64,000 nt of DNA. Source: Polydactylus sextarius (taxonomy: Eukaryota; Chordata; Actinopteri; Polynemidae). Numbering within the stretch: position 1 is the first letter of the stretch; every line of letters starts with the position of its first letter. The stretch is taken from contig CM028913.1 of NCBI GenBank assembly GCA_016801845.1, positions 21,480,065-21,544,064 of the forward strand, read 5' to 3'. The notes under the pieces were generated by a model. It ran no database searches and was not told the DNA's origin. It saw only the letters and a program-made list of their open reading frames with translations. Shown here piece after piece: positions 1-12,136 of the stretch. The translations under genes were made by a program, and so were the position numbers.

Positions 1-122
1 AGGCGATGTAAAAAGCATGTTATTATAATAATCATAATTATTACTGAATTAATCAGCAGCTGCAGGCAGCGAAGCAAAGATGTAACATTATATTCTTGAT
101 GTGTGTCGTTTGGATGTTCACG

Positions 123-167
<45 letters not shown>

Positions 168-1212
168 CCTCTAGGGGGCAGGCTAAATCTGACACACAAG
201 CTCACAGGCTCATCTTGAAGCTTCATCTATGTTAGAGGCTTCACACTCTGGAAAAAATGAAATGTGTTTAAAGTTCAACTTCCTCTGTTCTCATTTCCTT
301 CTGTTAACAGTTAAATAAAGATTTCAATCGTGGCAGCGTGTGTTTACTCTGACCGGCCTGATGGTCAACGGATGCAGCGTTTCCACCTACGATAATGATG
401 CTTTTTTCGTGTGTGTGTGTGTGTGTGTGTGGGGGTACACACTGCTATCTTTGTGTGAAACCTTTCACACCAGTCATTACTCTCCTCCACACCTCTCCGC
501 CTCTCTGGCTGATGGTGTCTCTGGATAATTGAACTGGGAAAAGGAGTTATGAACTCAGGAGGCTGAAAATAATTTAGCCTTTTTTTTGGCATAAGGCCAG
601 AGAAGTCTTATACATAACCATGGTTTTACACACACACACACACACACACACTCCTATTTCCTTCCGCTTACTTGTTACTCTCAGCATCTCTTGCTTCCCA
701 TTTTCATCTTTCCCCTTGTGCACATAAGTCTCAGCAGGCCGAGTGAAATGCACAAATAACGTAATTGCTTTTTCTGTTGTGCCATAATCTGTCCTGCTAA
801 GAAAAGTGATGGGATGGCAACCCCTCCTCACACTCCTAGTCCCCCCTCCTTCTTCCTTTTAAAAGCTGCTTTACAGCTAGGTCAGGGCACTGGGAAATTA
901 ATCTCTTTTGTTAAACCCGGGGTATCGCCCGCCACCATCCCAGCAGGTGACAGCCGTGGCTTTATAATCTCTATTGGCAGGAAATGCAACTTCCAGACAA
1001 GTGAGTACATGTGTGGGGGGTGTGTGTGTGTGTGTGTGCAGCATATGCATGTTTGAAAGGCTGGAGTGGGAGAGAGTTGGAAATCCAACAGTGAGTATAA
1101 TTATGTGTTTGAGTATAACTTTCCAAAAGCACAGATACTGTAGAGAGTGAATACGTATCTAAAGAAAATTGTATATTTTCACTTCCACCCAAGTAAATAA
1201 AGATGTCTGTAC
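1..1212. other. lars2 intron after coding exon 12 (open at left edge)
   Basis: No coding sequence is seen. The donor of exon 12 lies at 1211-1212. The stretch carries dinucleotide runs at about 124-165 (CA), 409-430 (GT), 627-651 (CA) and 1019-1038 (TG). Between them, 660-1000 is non-repetitive and contains TAATTG and TAAT-type motifs that could be conserved noncoding DNA, but conservation was not tested. The next lars2 exon, expected to follow DPHNP, was not found here. Confidence 0.7.
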
Positions 1213-4200
1213 CTGTCTGGATTATGAGGGTCAGTGTATCTAAAGTAATACCAGGCCGAGTCCACAAACGTGTCCATGGTGTCCGTCTCCCTCCTCGCTG
1301 GACCTTTACATCTGAGAGACACAGAGAGTTGGCAGAGGCCACACAAAAATCAATATTAGGGTGATAAATTAGGAAGCAAACAAATGAATGATCTCTGTTT
1401 GTATGTCCAGAGAAATGGAACATTATGTGATTTATTTATGTGTGAGTGTGTGTGTGTGAAAATCTGGCTCCATCTGGTTGTGGGGGTCATGTCCCTGTAG
1501 AGAACCGGGATTTGAAGCCAGCCTGGCATCGGAGCCGTGTTCCTGTGCCCTGACTAACAGGCTGTGCTAACAGGGAACGAACTGGCAGGCCGAACACATG
1601 ATGGTGTGTTTGTGTTGGAAATGCCACCTCGCAGCACCTCTCTCTCTCTCTCTTTATCTCTCTCTCTATCCAAGCCAAACAGCACTTTGGGTACGTGATG
1701 TGAATCTGCCAACATGGCTTTCACAAGAAAGGAGAGGAGAGGACATCCGCAAAGACACACGGGAGAGAGAAAATGAGAGCTTTTTAGGTTTGTGTTTCAG
1801 ATTTAAAGCTCTTAATGGAACAGTGAAAGCGTCTGCCTTTTTACTTTATAATGAGTCTCAGCAGAGTTAAAATCAGTGTCCCAGAAAGATAAACAGAGAC
1901 GCAGCTTTGAGCTTTGTTTCAGTTTGTGTAACAGAGCAGGTATCGTTTCCTGGACCTTATGGACCAACATTTTATATCAATCTTTTTTTTTTTTTTTTTT
2001 ATGACACACACATCAAAAGGCAAAAGTCCCTTGATCACTTAATATACCAGTCTATAATAACGCAGTGATGATGAGCTGAGAACTGAAGGTTGCCTAGCAA
2101 CAAGGCCAAGGTGCAGCAAGGTTAATATTGGGATGGTCAGGTGTTTCATATGTGTATTTCATATGATGAAAACCCGGGTGTATAAAGATGCTGACGTCAA
2201 AGAAACAATAAACGAGAAAGAAAAATAGTCAATCCAACCAATCAGAGGCCAGATTTAACAGACAGAAAGTTTTTTACTAACAGCCAGTGTTTTATAGTAA
2301 CAAAGTAAGCACTAATCTATTTAAGTATGTTTCCTGTAGTTATGTTTAAGTATGAGAGTATCTGTACTTTACTTGAGATTTTTTTAATCACATTTACTTT
2401 TCTCTACTGTTCCGGTTCACTCGACCTGTGACTGTTTAGACCATCAACACCATGTCTGAGGGTTGATGTAGCCTCCATCTCAAAGGGTGGATGGATGGAG
2501 AAACTTTAAAAAATATCAAGGTCAAATTTTGGGGAAAAAGAACAAAGTTAGTACTTTGGTTCAGACTCAAGACATTGTCTATGAAGATTGTTGTAGCTCC
2601 ATGTTTTAAAGTGCTGGATAAACCTTGTACTTGTATTTTTACTTTCATTACTTAAGTACATTTAATTATAGATCACTAGTCATACTTAAGTACAGTAAAT
2701 ACTAGATACTTTAAGACTTTTACTTGAGTATCATTCTAGTCGGTGACTTGAACTTCTACCAAAGTCATTTTTTGGTCAAGTATCTAAACTTCTACTCTAG
2801 TGCGACTTTCAGGTGCTTTACACAACACTGCTAAAAACTAGGTAACTAAAATTAAAGCAACCTGTGTGTGCGAGTGTGTGTTTTTGTGAGTGTGTTGGCA
2901 GGATGATGCAGAAAGAGCCAAAAGGCTCTCGAACAGATGAGGCACGAGAGACAGCTGCCCACTTCATGAAGCCTCTTTTCCGATAGAAAACAGCCCTCCA
3001 TCTGCTGACTGCCTGCGACTGTGTGTGTGTGTGTGTAGATGATGTCTAGCTTCACCTACAAACTCAGAACAATACACCCTTGTATGTTCACCTCGTCTCC
3101 GTCCAGACTGAGCTGATGTTCAGTCGTCAGGCTGCGGAGGGTCAGAGACGAGAAGAGACAAACGTTCGGGAAATGACTTCCACAAGGACAGATAAAGCTC
3201 CCTCTCTCCATTTCCGTCTCCCATTTCTTTGTGTCTGTGTTCCACTCAAACTTTAATTGGAGATGGTTGACGAGTGAAGAGAACACATTTCCACTTAACA
3301 CTTAACAACGATGGGGATATGGGAAGAGGGGAGATAACGGCGTCCTTTTCGATTATAGCCATCAATCACCGCTGATGGGAGGAATTATAGTAGCTTCGTG
3401 GAAGCGAGCGAACACAATCTGATGACTTGTGCCATCTGCGACTGAGTGGGCCATTGTTTTAATCAACATGGTGCCGTGACAATGATTGGTCTTATTCAGA
3501 GGAGGAATTCCCATGTCAGCGAGGAACCCTGGAGATGCCGGCATTCAGCATTCAAACATTTTCAAACGCAATCACTGAGATGAGTCACTGGTGGGAGGTG
3601 TGTGTCATTACACCTGTGCACAAAAAGGTAAATGTGAGTATGCATCCTGAGGTACAGATGGTTTATACAACCTCCATCATCATCTCCTGCTGCTCCCGTC
3701 ACAAATGCCACTCATTACACAACCACCCCCTCCCCTCGCCAGGACAAAAATATTAATCACACGATTCACAGGCCTGCTCTCAGCTCTCTGTGTTCTTGTA
3801 AAGCCGTCAGTCGTCTGAGCCTGCCCGCCCGCCTGACCGCCACCTCATTTATGTCATTGCTGGTCTCCCGAGGAAACACAGGAAGTATACAGAGCCGAGG
3901 GTTTACACATAATTCAATTCTGACTGTGCAAACATTGTAATGGACGGGATCATTTCCCCAATCGGTTATGTCGTGCCAAAAAGAAATAACACCTCCTCCA
4001 TCTCTTCTGCATCTTATTTACAACATCACATAGCTGAGCAGAGCTGCTTGATCTGTTAATACTTCAGGAGGAGTAGAGACCCAGTGACTGGTTCACAGGC
4101 ACTTCAGCAGGGTGGTTCGCTAAAAGCTTCATTTATATGAATCACTGTAATCGTTATAGGATTAAGGACAATAAAATCATTTGTTTTACTTGATGGTTTC

Positions 4201-7200
4201 CCAGGTTTTTTGCAGCTTGTGACTCTTTCAAAACTAAACATCTTCACGTTGCATCTGATCTGAAACCAGATTCACCAAAGATTGTTTCATTTCATTGTTA
4301 CTGTTCAGGAAATAAAAGCAAAACTAACAAAATTGAAAGTTAAATCTTCCTGCAGGTCTCTACATTCATCTCATCTCTCTCCTGTGCTTGTCTTAAAGAT
4401 TTCTGGTGGATTTATTAAAACTTTGAAAAGACCTGCAAGTGTTTTCATAATTAAATACCAGAGGGTTTGAAGAGTAGCCAATAGATGACAGTCACTACAG
4501 ATAAACGTATCATTTGAATGTTGTATCTTGTTTCAAAGCTGTCAACACCTCCACAAGCTACATCTATCAGTAACTCATCTTTTGGCCTCAACTTCGAGCC
4601 GAGGAGACTTCAAACTTGAAGAAAAATACATTTACTTTTGTTCTCAACTAATGAGCTGCAACTGACAAGAAGAACTAGCTGTTAAAGTAAAAACAGTTCA
4701 TAACTGCTGTATAAATTTAACATACAATTTTACACTTTTGTGACGTTTTTCTTACGTTTTGTGATAGTTACTAGTTGCGTGATGTAAAGTCGAAACATCT
4801 GGATCGCCCCCTGGTGGCAGGTTGCAATGTACTTCATAAAATATCAATGTATCAAGCAGATGTGTGTTGAAGTATCTTAATTTTTCAGATGAATTTGGTT
4901 TTATTAATTATTTAATGTCATAAAAACAGGCTGACGTCATAAGTGACTCATGATTGGTTGGGGAAAATGTACTGGGGTAACTTCAATACTACATAAATTT
5001 GTGATTATAGAATAAAAACAAATTGATTTTCTTTTGAGTGATTAGTTGCAATAAAACCTAAAGAAACTAAAAAAATAAAATCACCCACCTCGGACATTTA
5101 CAGTTGACCCAGTCATGAGCAGCTTCGAGAGGCGACGCCCCCTTTCCCGTCAGAGCCAGCAGCTTTGGTAACGTGACCGGTAATTCCTCCTCTGGGACCG
5201 AAACCGGACCACAGGACCCACAGTGAACCACAGGGATGGGCGTGCCCCAGTAACGTTGCCTCGATATCAACCAGTCCCTGAGCTTGGAGCTGGTGAGGTG
5301 TCCTCCGACCTGCTGCTCTCTGGCCTTCTGGGTAATGGCGTCGAAGGCCTCTTCTCTGGTGAGGCCTGAAAACTGTAGAAAGAAGAGAAGAAATCCTGTT
5401 TTAATTTCTTTCAGAACAATAAAACAACTAGTCTATTGTATATTCGTGATGAGTAGTCGGACCTCATTGGAGTTAATCAACGTCTGTTTCCCGTCTCGGT
5501 CACTTTTCAGCACCGTTGTCCACTGAAGATTCAAAGCTTTGGCCACAGACAGATCTTCCTGGCTACAGTCAGGGACACCTGTCCAACACGGACGTACAAA
5601 AATACAGACATAACCAATCTCCTGAGAGTAGAAACACAAACCCTTGAGGAGATGTTAAATAGGTTGTGATGTAACCTATCATTAACAGTCCCTCAGGTAC
5701 AACCTCCACACTCTGTGACACACAAACACCTACTGGTATCACATCATTATGGCAACGACACTGGAACAACAATACTGTGCGCTGCAGATTATGAATTTTC
5801 AAAAAGGTAAAAGACTTGAGGAGGTGATTTCAGTTTTCTGAAAGTTTCTATGCTTCATTTATATTTACATCACACACCAGCAGCAGCTCACCAATCACAG
5901 TGTCCAGATAGCCGTCAAAAGCCTCTTTCTGCGAGATGACCACGGGAACCTCATGGCCGGTGAACAGGTTGCGAGCGGTGACCTCTGTCAGGGAGTCTGG
6001 AGAGCAGAGGGGCAGGGAGACGTGAGAGAGGCGGCGCCGCTTCCCTCAGTAGCTCATTATCAACAATCATTAAAAAACCTCAGGGGAATCTAAATTAACA
6101 AACATGCTACAGCCGTGCTGTGACTGTCTCCGTCTTTACTCAGATGTCAATTAAACATATATTTCCTTCTTCAGATCAGATTGGTTTTTCACTAGTGCAT
6201 CGATTTTGTTAATTAGGCTCTGCTCAATAATACACACAGATAATATGCAAAGGATCATAACCTTTGCAAAGGACCTTTTCAAGTTGTGACAGCGTGCAGG
6301 TGTAGAGCCACTTCACCCCTGAGAAAGTAATTAATTATGCTGCTGATAAGGTGAAATCTAAATGTGTTTCTTTCCTTGACAGATGACTAAAAAGCTAGGA
6401 GGGGACGCTCACCTCTGCCCGGCTGAAAACCTTTCTCCAGGGCTGAACGTACTGAGCTGCTGCCGCGAAGCAGCCTGTGAGAGGGCAGGATGGCCAGGTA
6501 GGCCGCTCCGAACACCGTCTCCGGGGAGGAGCTGTAGGCCGACAGCGCCTCTCCCGTCTCTTCTCCGTTCACCTGAGACGATAAGAGAACAATTTTGTAG
6601 AGAAACTCACAGACGCCCATGTTATGGACAGCTGCGCCGGAGCTGAGTTAATGAGGACCGTCTGTGTCCTCAGGCTGTCACCGCCAGTGGTTCACCATGG
6701 ACATCACTCGTTTTATGACACCGTGTTGCGAATTTCTAATACATATTAAAACATTTCAGAGGTGAAACAATAGTTTTATGATAGTTCATCAACTAAAAAC
6801 CATCTGAATACTGAATAATTGTCTTTAAGTCTCTAACTTTTCCTGTGGTGCCACCATAAGGTTCACATTTGTGGCCTTACATATATTTCAGATGGATTTA
6901 CATGAAGTAGACAACTAGATCAATATACTTTATTGATGAGCCTGTCAACACTGTTATCGCTGTGTGTGTATTTTAGCATTTTTATATCAAATAAACAGCA
7001 TTTACATCACACGTTTCTAGTCATCCCGATTGTTCTAAGTGCTTTACAAGACTAGTTACAGTCACACAGTGCTTCTGTAGGAAGCTTTTATCTATATACA
7101 CACTCACACACCATTAATATACCATCAGGGGTAATTTCAAGTCCATTATCTTGTCCGAGGTCACTTTGACATGTTAACTGAAAGATGCCGGAGACTGAAT

Positions 7201-9349
7201 CACTGACTCATGATTAGTGGACGATCTTCTCTATATAAACGCCTCAAATCTAAACAATGTTGTTGGTAAGAATCAATGCACCTACTACTGCTTTTGTACT
7301 TATTTAGTGACGACTCTATGAAACATTCACACACATTGTAGTTGGTCTTACTGTTGTTTATCCGCAGGTCACCCTCTGGTACTTTACAAAAGACTTGTCA
7401 TCGTTCTTTACATTTTATGAAACAAATCTTTCACAAATAAACTGATAACGCTGATGCTTTTATCAGTTCGAGTTCAAGAAAAGTTCAGTTCTTTTCTCTG
7501 CGGCTCTTTGATTCGTAATAAAGAGGCTGCAACATCTTTAATCCAAGTAATTATTTAGAGATGACAAAATCATTCAAGGGGGATTTAGGGTAATTATTGT
7601 ATGTCACATTGTAAAAAAGACATACTAATTGATATCCTCAACCACCTGGGGAGATAATTCAGCGAACTGTTCCTGTGACAAAGATGATGATGTAATATAA
7701 AACTTTACGACCTCTGCTTTTTATTAGAGCATCATTCTGGCAGATAAACCAGTTCCCAGTCAGAGGGAGGTTTTGTAAAGTAAGAAAATGTCATGAGGAA
7801 CATTTTTTCTTTCCCAAAGAGAGTGTTTTAGTGAAGATGCTCGTTGAGATCTCAGTGGGCAGACGCGTGAAGAACTGTAAATACTGTTGCCTCTCTGAAA
7901 AACTCAATAGAAGCTAATTTGTGACATCATCTGTTTGGGTAAATTGCCGCTTGGCTTGTAGATTGATGCGTTTAGTGAATGCCAACAACAAAGTAAAGAT
8001 TATTTTTTGTTTTGGTTCATGATTTTAATAGACATATACAAATAAACAGAAGGGTCTAAGAGTCTGAAATGAATCAATACTTTATGGAGAACGAGATGAA
8101 AATCAAGAGACTCGGGCGGATGAAAAACCCCAGAGAAACACTTAGTGGCAAATAAGGGTGTTTTCACCCATGGTCCCTTTTAGTTTTAAAGTGAACTCAG
8201 ATGAATAACTGAGCAGTTTTTGGCCCATACAGTATATGAACACTCAGAGCCCTTAGGTGGTCTCAGTGAACTGTACTGAGACCACTCTTTGAGAGGAGGT
8301 CTCAGGTCCACATTTTTTACACAGTTTTATGCAGTGTGAGCAGTTGTCCAGAGCAGCATCATGGGACACAACAACACATTGATAACATGTGCACCGACTG
8401 GTTTTCTAATGCCCATTTGCAGTAGCGGGGACATGTGGGCGCCCCCTGTTTGGGCAGGAGGGGGCCGGGGGATTCAGGCCTTCTCCTGCAGCAGCTATAG
8501 GTGTGCATCTAATAGTGCAACTAAGTTGTCACAATTAATTTTTCCTGGGTTGTGTGAAATCACAGGAAAAAAACTGTACCAAACGAATCTGGTATGGTTC
8601 TGTGGTTCTGGCAGGCTAGGACCGCCCCTGGTTTCATGACCTGGGTGAAAACTACCCAGAATGCCGAGCAGTGAAGGTCTGAGAGCTCTAGAGAAGCAAG
8701 TGTGAATGGAAAGAGGACTGAGGCTCCATCAGAGCTGAAGTGGACCAGACAGAGAACCCAGTCCTCTTTCACAATGTGAACACAAACAGAACTGAGAACT
8801 TTTAGTGGATTGAGTTTGGTTCATTTAAAGGGGATCAAGTGTGAAAACACCCTAAGAGACAAAACAAGAATGATGAATGCAATAAAAAACAGTTGAGGCT
8901 GAGATTCACCTTCAGCTTGAAATCAAAGTAGCAGCCGGTGCAGTCTCCGATCCAGTTCGCCTGCATGGCTTTGACGCCGTACCACTCCGGGAGGTCGGCC
9001 AGCGCGTCCAGCAGCGGCTACAGACAACAAAGACAAAAACAAAGACACAAGTTAAGTTTGTTTCTTTGGAAAAGTTTTATAAAGAGATAATTTTCCACTT
9101 AACTTTTGGAAAAATTAGTAGTTTGTCGTAGAGTGAGTAGGGCCACTAGTTCGTCATAAGTACGAGGCTGTCTGGGATAAAGCAATTGACTCCAGCTCAG
9201 TGTGAGCTCCTTCAAAAACCAGCCAATTTATTTCTGACAAAGCAGCAGCACCGACCAGGTCACATTATGCAGACAAAGAGGGATTTTCAAAAATCCTGAC
9301 CTCCACTCGCCCTATTTTCCTTGATATCACAAAGCAATCGGCTAAAAAG

Positions 9350-9395
<46 letters not shown>

Positions 9396-10801
9396 ACAAC
9401 AACAGTTATTCTGCGTGATTAAAGGAAGCTATGCATATCAACGAGGACAAGGCCAAAAAGCCACAGCTGGGCTGAGGCCGGAGATGTTAAAACTCTCCAT
9501 TTTCCTTTTCAGTCTGTCACAATCTATTACCCACAATCCCCCACTCCTCCTCCTCCTCCTCTCTCACAGTGCCGCTCAGCATGCAGCGGTGTCATCGTGG
9601 CGATATCAATACAAACATAAACATTGGCTGTAGTCATCACTGCCAGCTGTAGATTTGGTCGAGAGGAAGAAGGAAAGGAGACACGAAATCATCGAGGTTG
9701 TGAGAGATGCAACGAAAACAGACAGGCTATCTAACGACGGCTCTGCAGTAAGAGGCAACAATTTTTTTTTTCAAATTTATTTTTTACTTAACTAGATGAG
9801 AAAATATAGTGTGGCGCCGGAACGGGAGTAAGTGAAAGATGTGTAGCGAGGATAGAGGTCTCCATGGAAACTCAGAAAAGCTTGAGAGGAAAAATCATTA
9901 TGCGGTAATAACCAAAGATTGTGTGTGAGGAAGATGTATCAAGTGCACTTGTGACAAAAAAATATTTGCAGTCACAGACATTTCATGTTCTGAGCTGCTG
10001 CAGGAATTCGAACCGACACACTCCTACACACAAGATGTTTGTTTGTTTAATGCAGACAAAGTTGTGTTAGTTTTATAGAAGAACATGTTACAGACACACA
10101 ACACGTGTGATTTAAGTTCTTCATCTAAACTAATCCATCATCCATCTCTGCAAACTATCTACGATAAGAGATGCAGGAGCAGCAACCTGTTCCAGATCCT
10201 GAAATTCAAGAGCATCATGGTCAAAACAAAAAGAGACAGACAGAGTTTTTTTATTTTCTTAGCTCTTTCAATTCAAAACTAAACTGTTTAAAAGTGAACT
10301 ATGCAAGATTTTTAAGTTCATGTATCAGCTTCATAGTCACTGTGATGGTTAAATGATGTTAGATCAGAGTCTGTGACCGGGCGATGTTCAGAGGCACAAT
10401 GTTTCACAGTGATTTGAAACAGGCTTTTGAGATTTTTCCAGGTTTTCTCGAGGTTTTCTCCAGTTTGGTAGACGTGTCCAAGGAGTTACCCAATCAACGT
10501 GTATAAACCCTGCACAGTTAAAATACCATCTTAAGTAGTTGTAAGGTAACAGGGTGTTCTGCTCTTCTGTTTCTGTTGAATTAAATGTTTCGCTACGTAT
10601 CACGACATCTTGAACTCGGCCTTACTCTGAGACTGTGGGGAAACTTTGTAAATTACTGAACGTATTGAACATATTTCCTCATACACATAAAACTTGTTTA
10701 GTAACTGTGTATATGTCAAGTCTCAAGTATATAAAACGGTTTACTTAAAATCCAGCTCAGACCTGACGGCTGAAGTTAATGTTGTCAACCAGTCCAATTA
10801 C

Positions 10802-10832
<31 letters not shown>

Positions 10833-12099
10833 TCATGCTCTAGTTGGACTTGACACGGTCCTTCTTTTTTTCTCCATCTGTCTTTCTCACTTTTCTTTTT
10901 TTTTTTTTTTTTCACCTAACACCTCCTCCTCCCCCGTCTTCCTTCCTTTTTTCCTTCTCTCCCACTTCTCCGTTTATCAGAGGGAAAATTAGAAATGCAA
11001 GAACACATTGTCACAGTGGGTTGATTCCACCTCCGTTCACACCTCTGTCGTGGAACGAGCACAGACGATCTCACAGGCGTCGCCCGACCACGGACAAAGT
11101 GATGAAGAAGATGAGAATGACAAAGATGTTGACAAATCCTCTCCCTCTCTTCCTCCTCCTCCTTCTCCTCAGAGTTTGTTTTGGTAAATTCTAGTCTTTT
11201 TTTTTTATCAGAAATCAAATGGCTTTTCTATTCTTGCCAACCATTTTTAAGAACATAAAATATGTTTTTGGATTAATTTCACACTTCTCAGGTTTTTATT
11301 CCACTCACAGACCCTTCAAACCTACTCATACTCTACCTCGCTCTGTCTGGGCTTCTCACAGCTTCAGTTTGCTCTGATATCATTGTAAACCATGTAAACG
11401 ATAATGTAATAAAAAAATATCTATTATTTATTTAGAATTTAAATGATGAATTTGTGCCAAACTAATAAAGACAAATTCATGTGCAACATGATTAATGCAT
11501 GAACCATCATTTCCGTTGGATTAATCAAATAACTCCAGAAGGGGGGTAATTTCACCCTGCAGCAGGCCTGTTCACCTTTGAGCTGAATAAGTTGGAGGCT
11601 TCTCATCAGCCATGCCGGGTCGCCTGGTGGTTTTACCCCGACTTGGCTGCTCTTTCACTCTGTCTCTCGCTCTCTACTCTCAGTGGTTGGGAGACGCCAG
11701 GCTACAAATGATGACGATCTGCAGGGGTCTGATTGCAGAAGCAGAGCGGCTCAGCTGCTGCTGCTGCTGAAGTGTCAGCCATGATTGTTATCAGAAGGGT
11801 TCGCTGCTCGTTTTGGCCTGTGTGACGCTGCTGGCCAGCCATCCAGACGCCACTCCTCACATGCACACACACACACACATGTCCACAGTGCACACACACA
11901 CGTCCACAGTGTGCACACACACACACACACACACACACCAAAGAGCCGTACCTTGGCATAGTTAGTGGTCTTGATGAACCATTGTTTGAGCAGCTTCTGC
12001 TCCACCAGAGCACCAGATCTCCAGGAGCGACCGTTTTCATCCACCTGCTCATCAGCCAACACCGTCTGATCAACAGGATCCCAGTTCACCACAGCCTGG

Positions 12100-12136
<37 letters not shown>

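Larger units (their letters stand above)
9018..11951. other. lars2 intron 6
   Basis: This 2.9-kb intron holds a (CA)n run at 9353-9392, a T-run of about 25 at 10802-10826, a pyrimidine-rich tract at about 10857-10965 and (CA)n blocks at about 11864-11938 next to the exon 6 donor. Open frames over the pyrimidine tract (10844-11194 plus, 10916-11218 minus) are low-complexity and are not considered genes. Confidence 0.65.

Noticed and set aside
2089..2101. GTTGCCTAGCAAC, an X-box-like inverted repeat in lars2 intron 11
   Set aside because: The motif is good but far from any start site, and similar strings occur in dispersed fish repeats, so no function is claimed.
10844..11218. Open frames over a pyrimidine-rich tract in lars2 intron 6
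   Set aside because: Low complexity (Phe/Pro/Leu on one strand, Arg/Glu on the other) caused by the CT bias.
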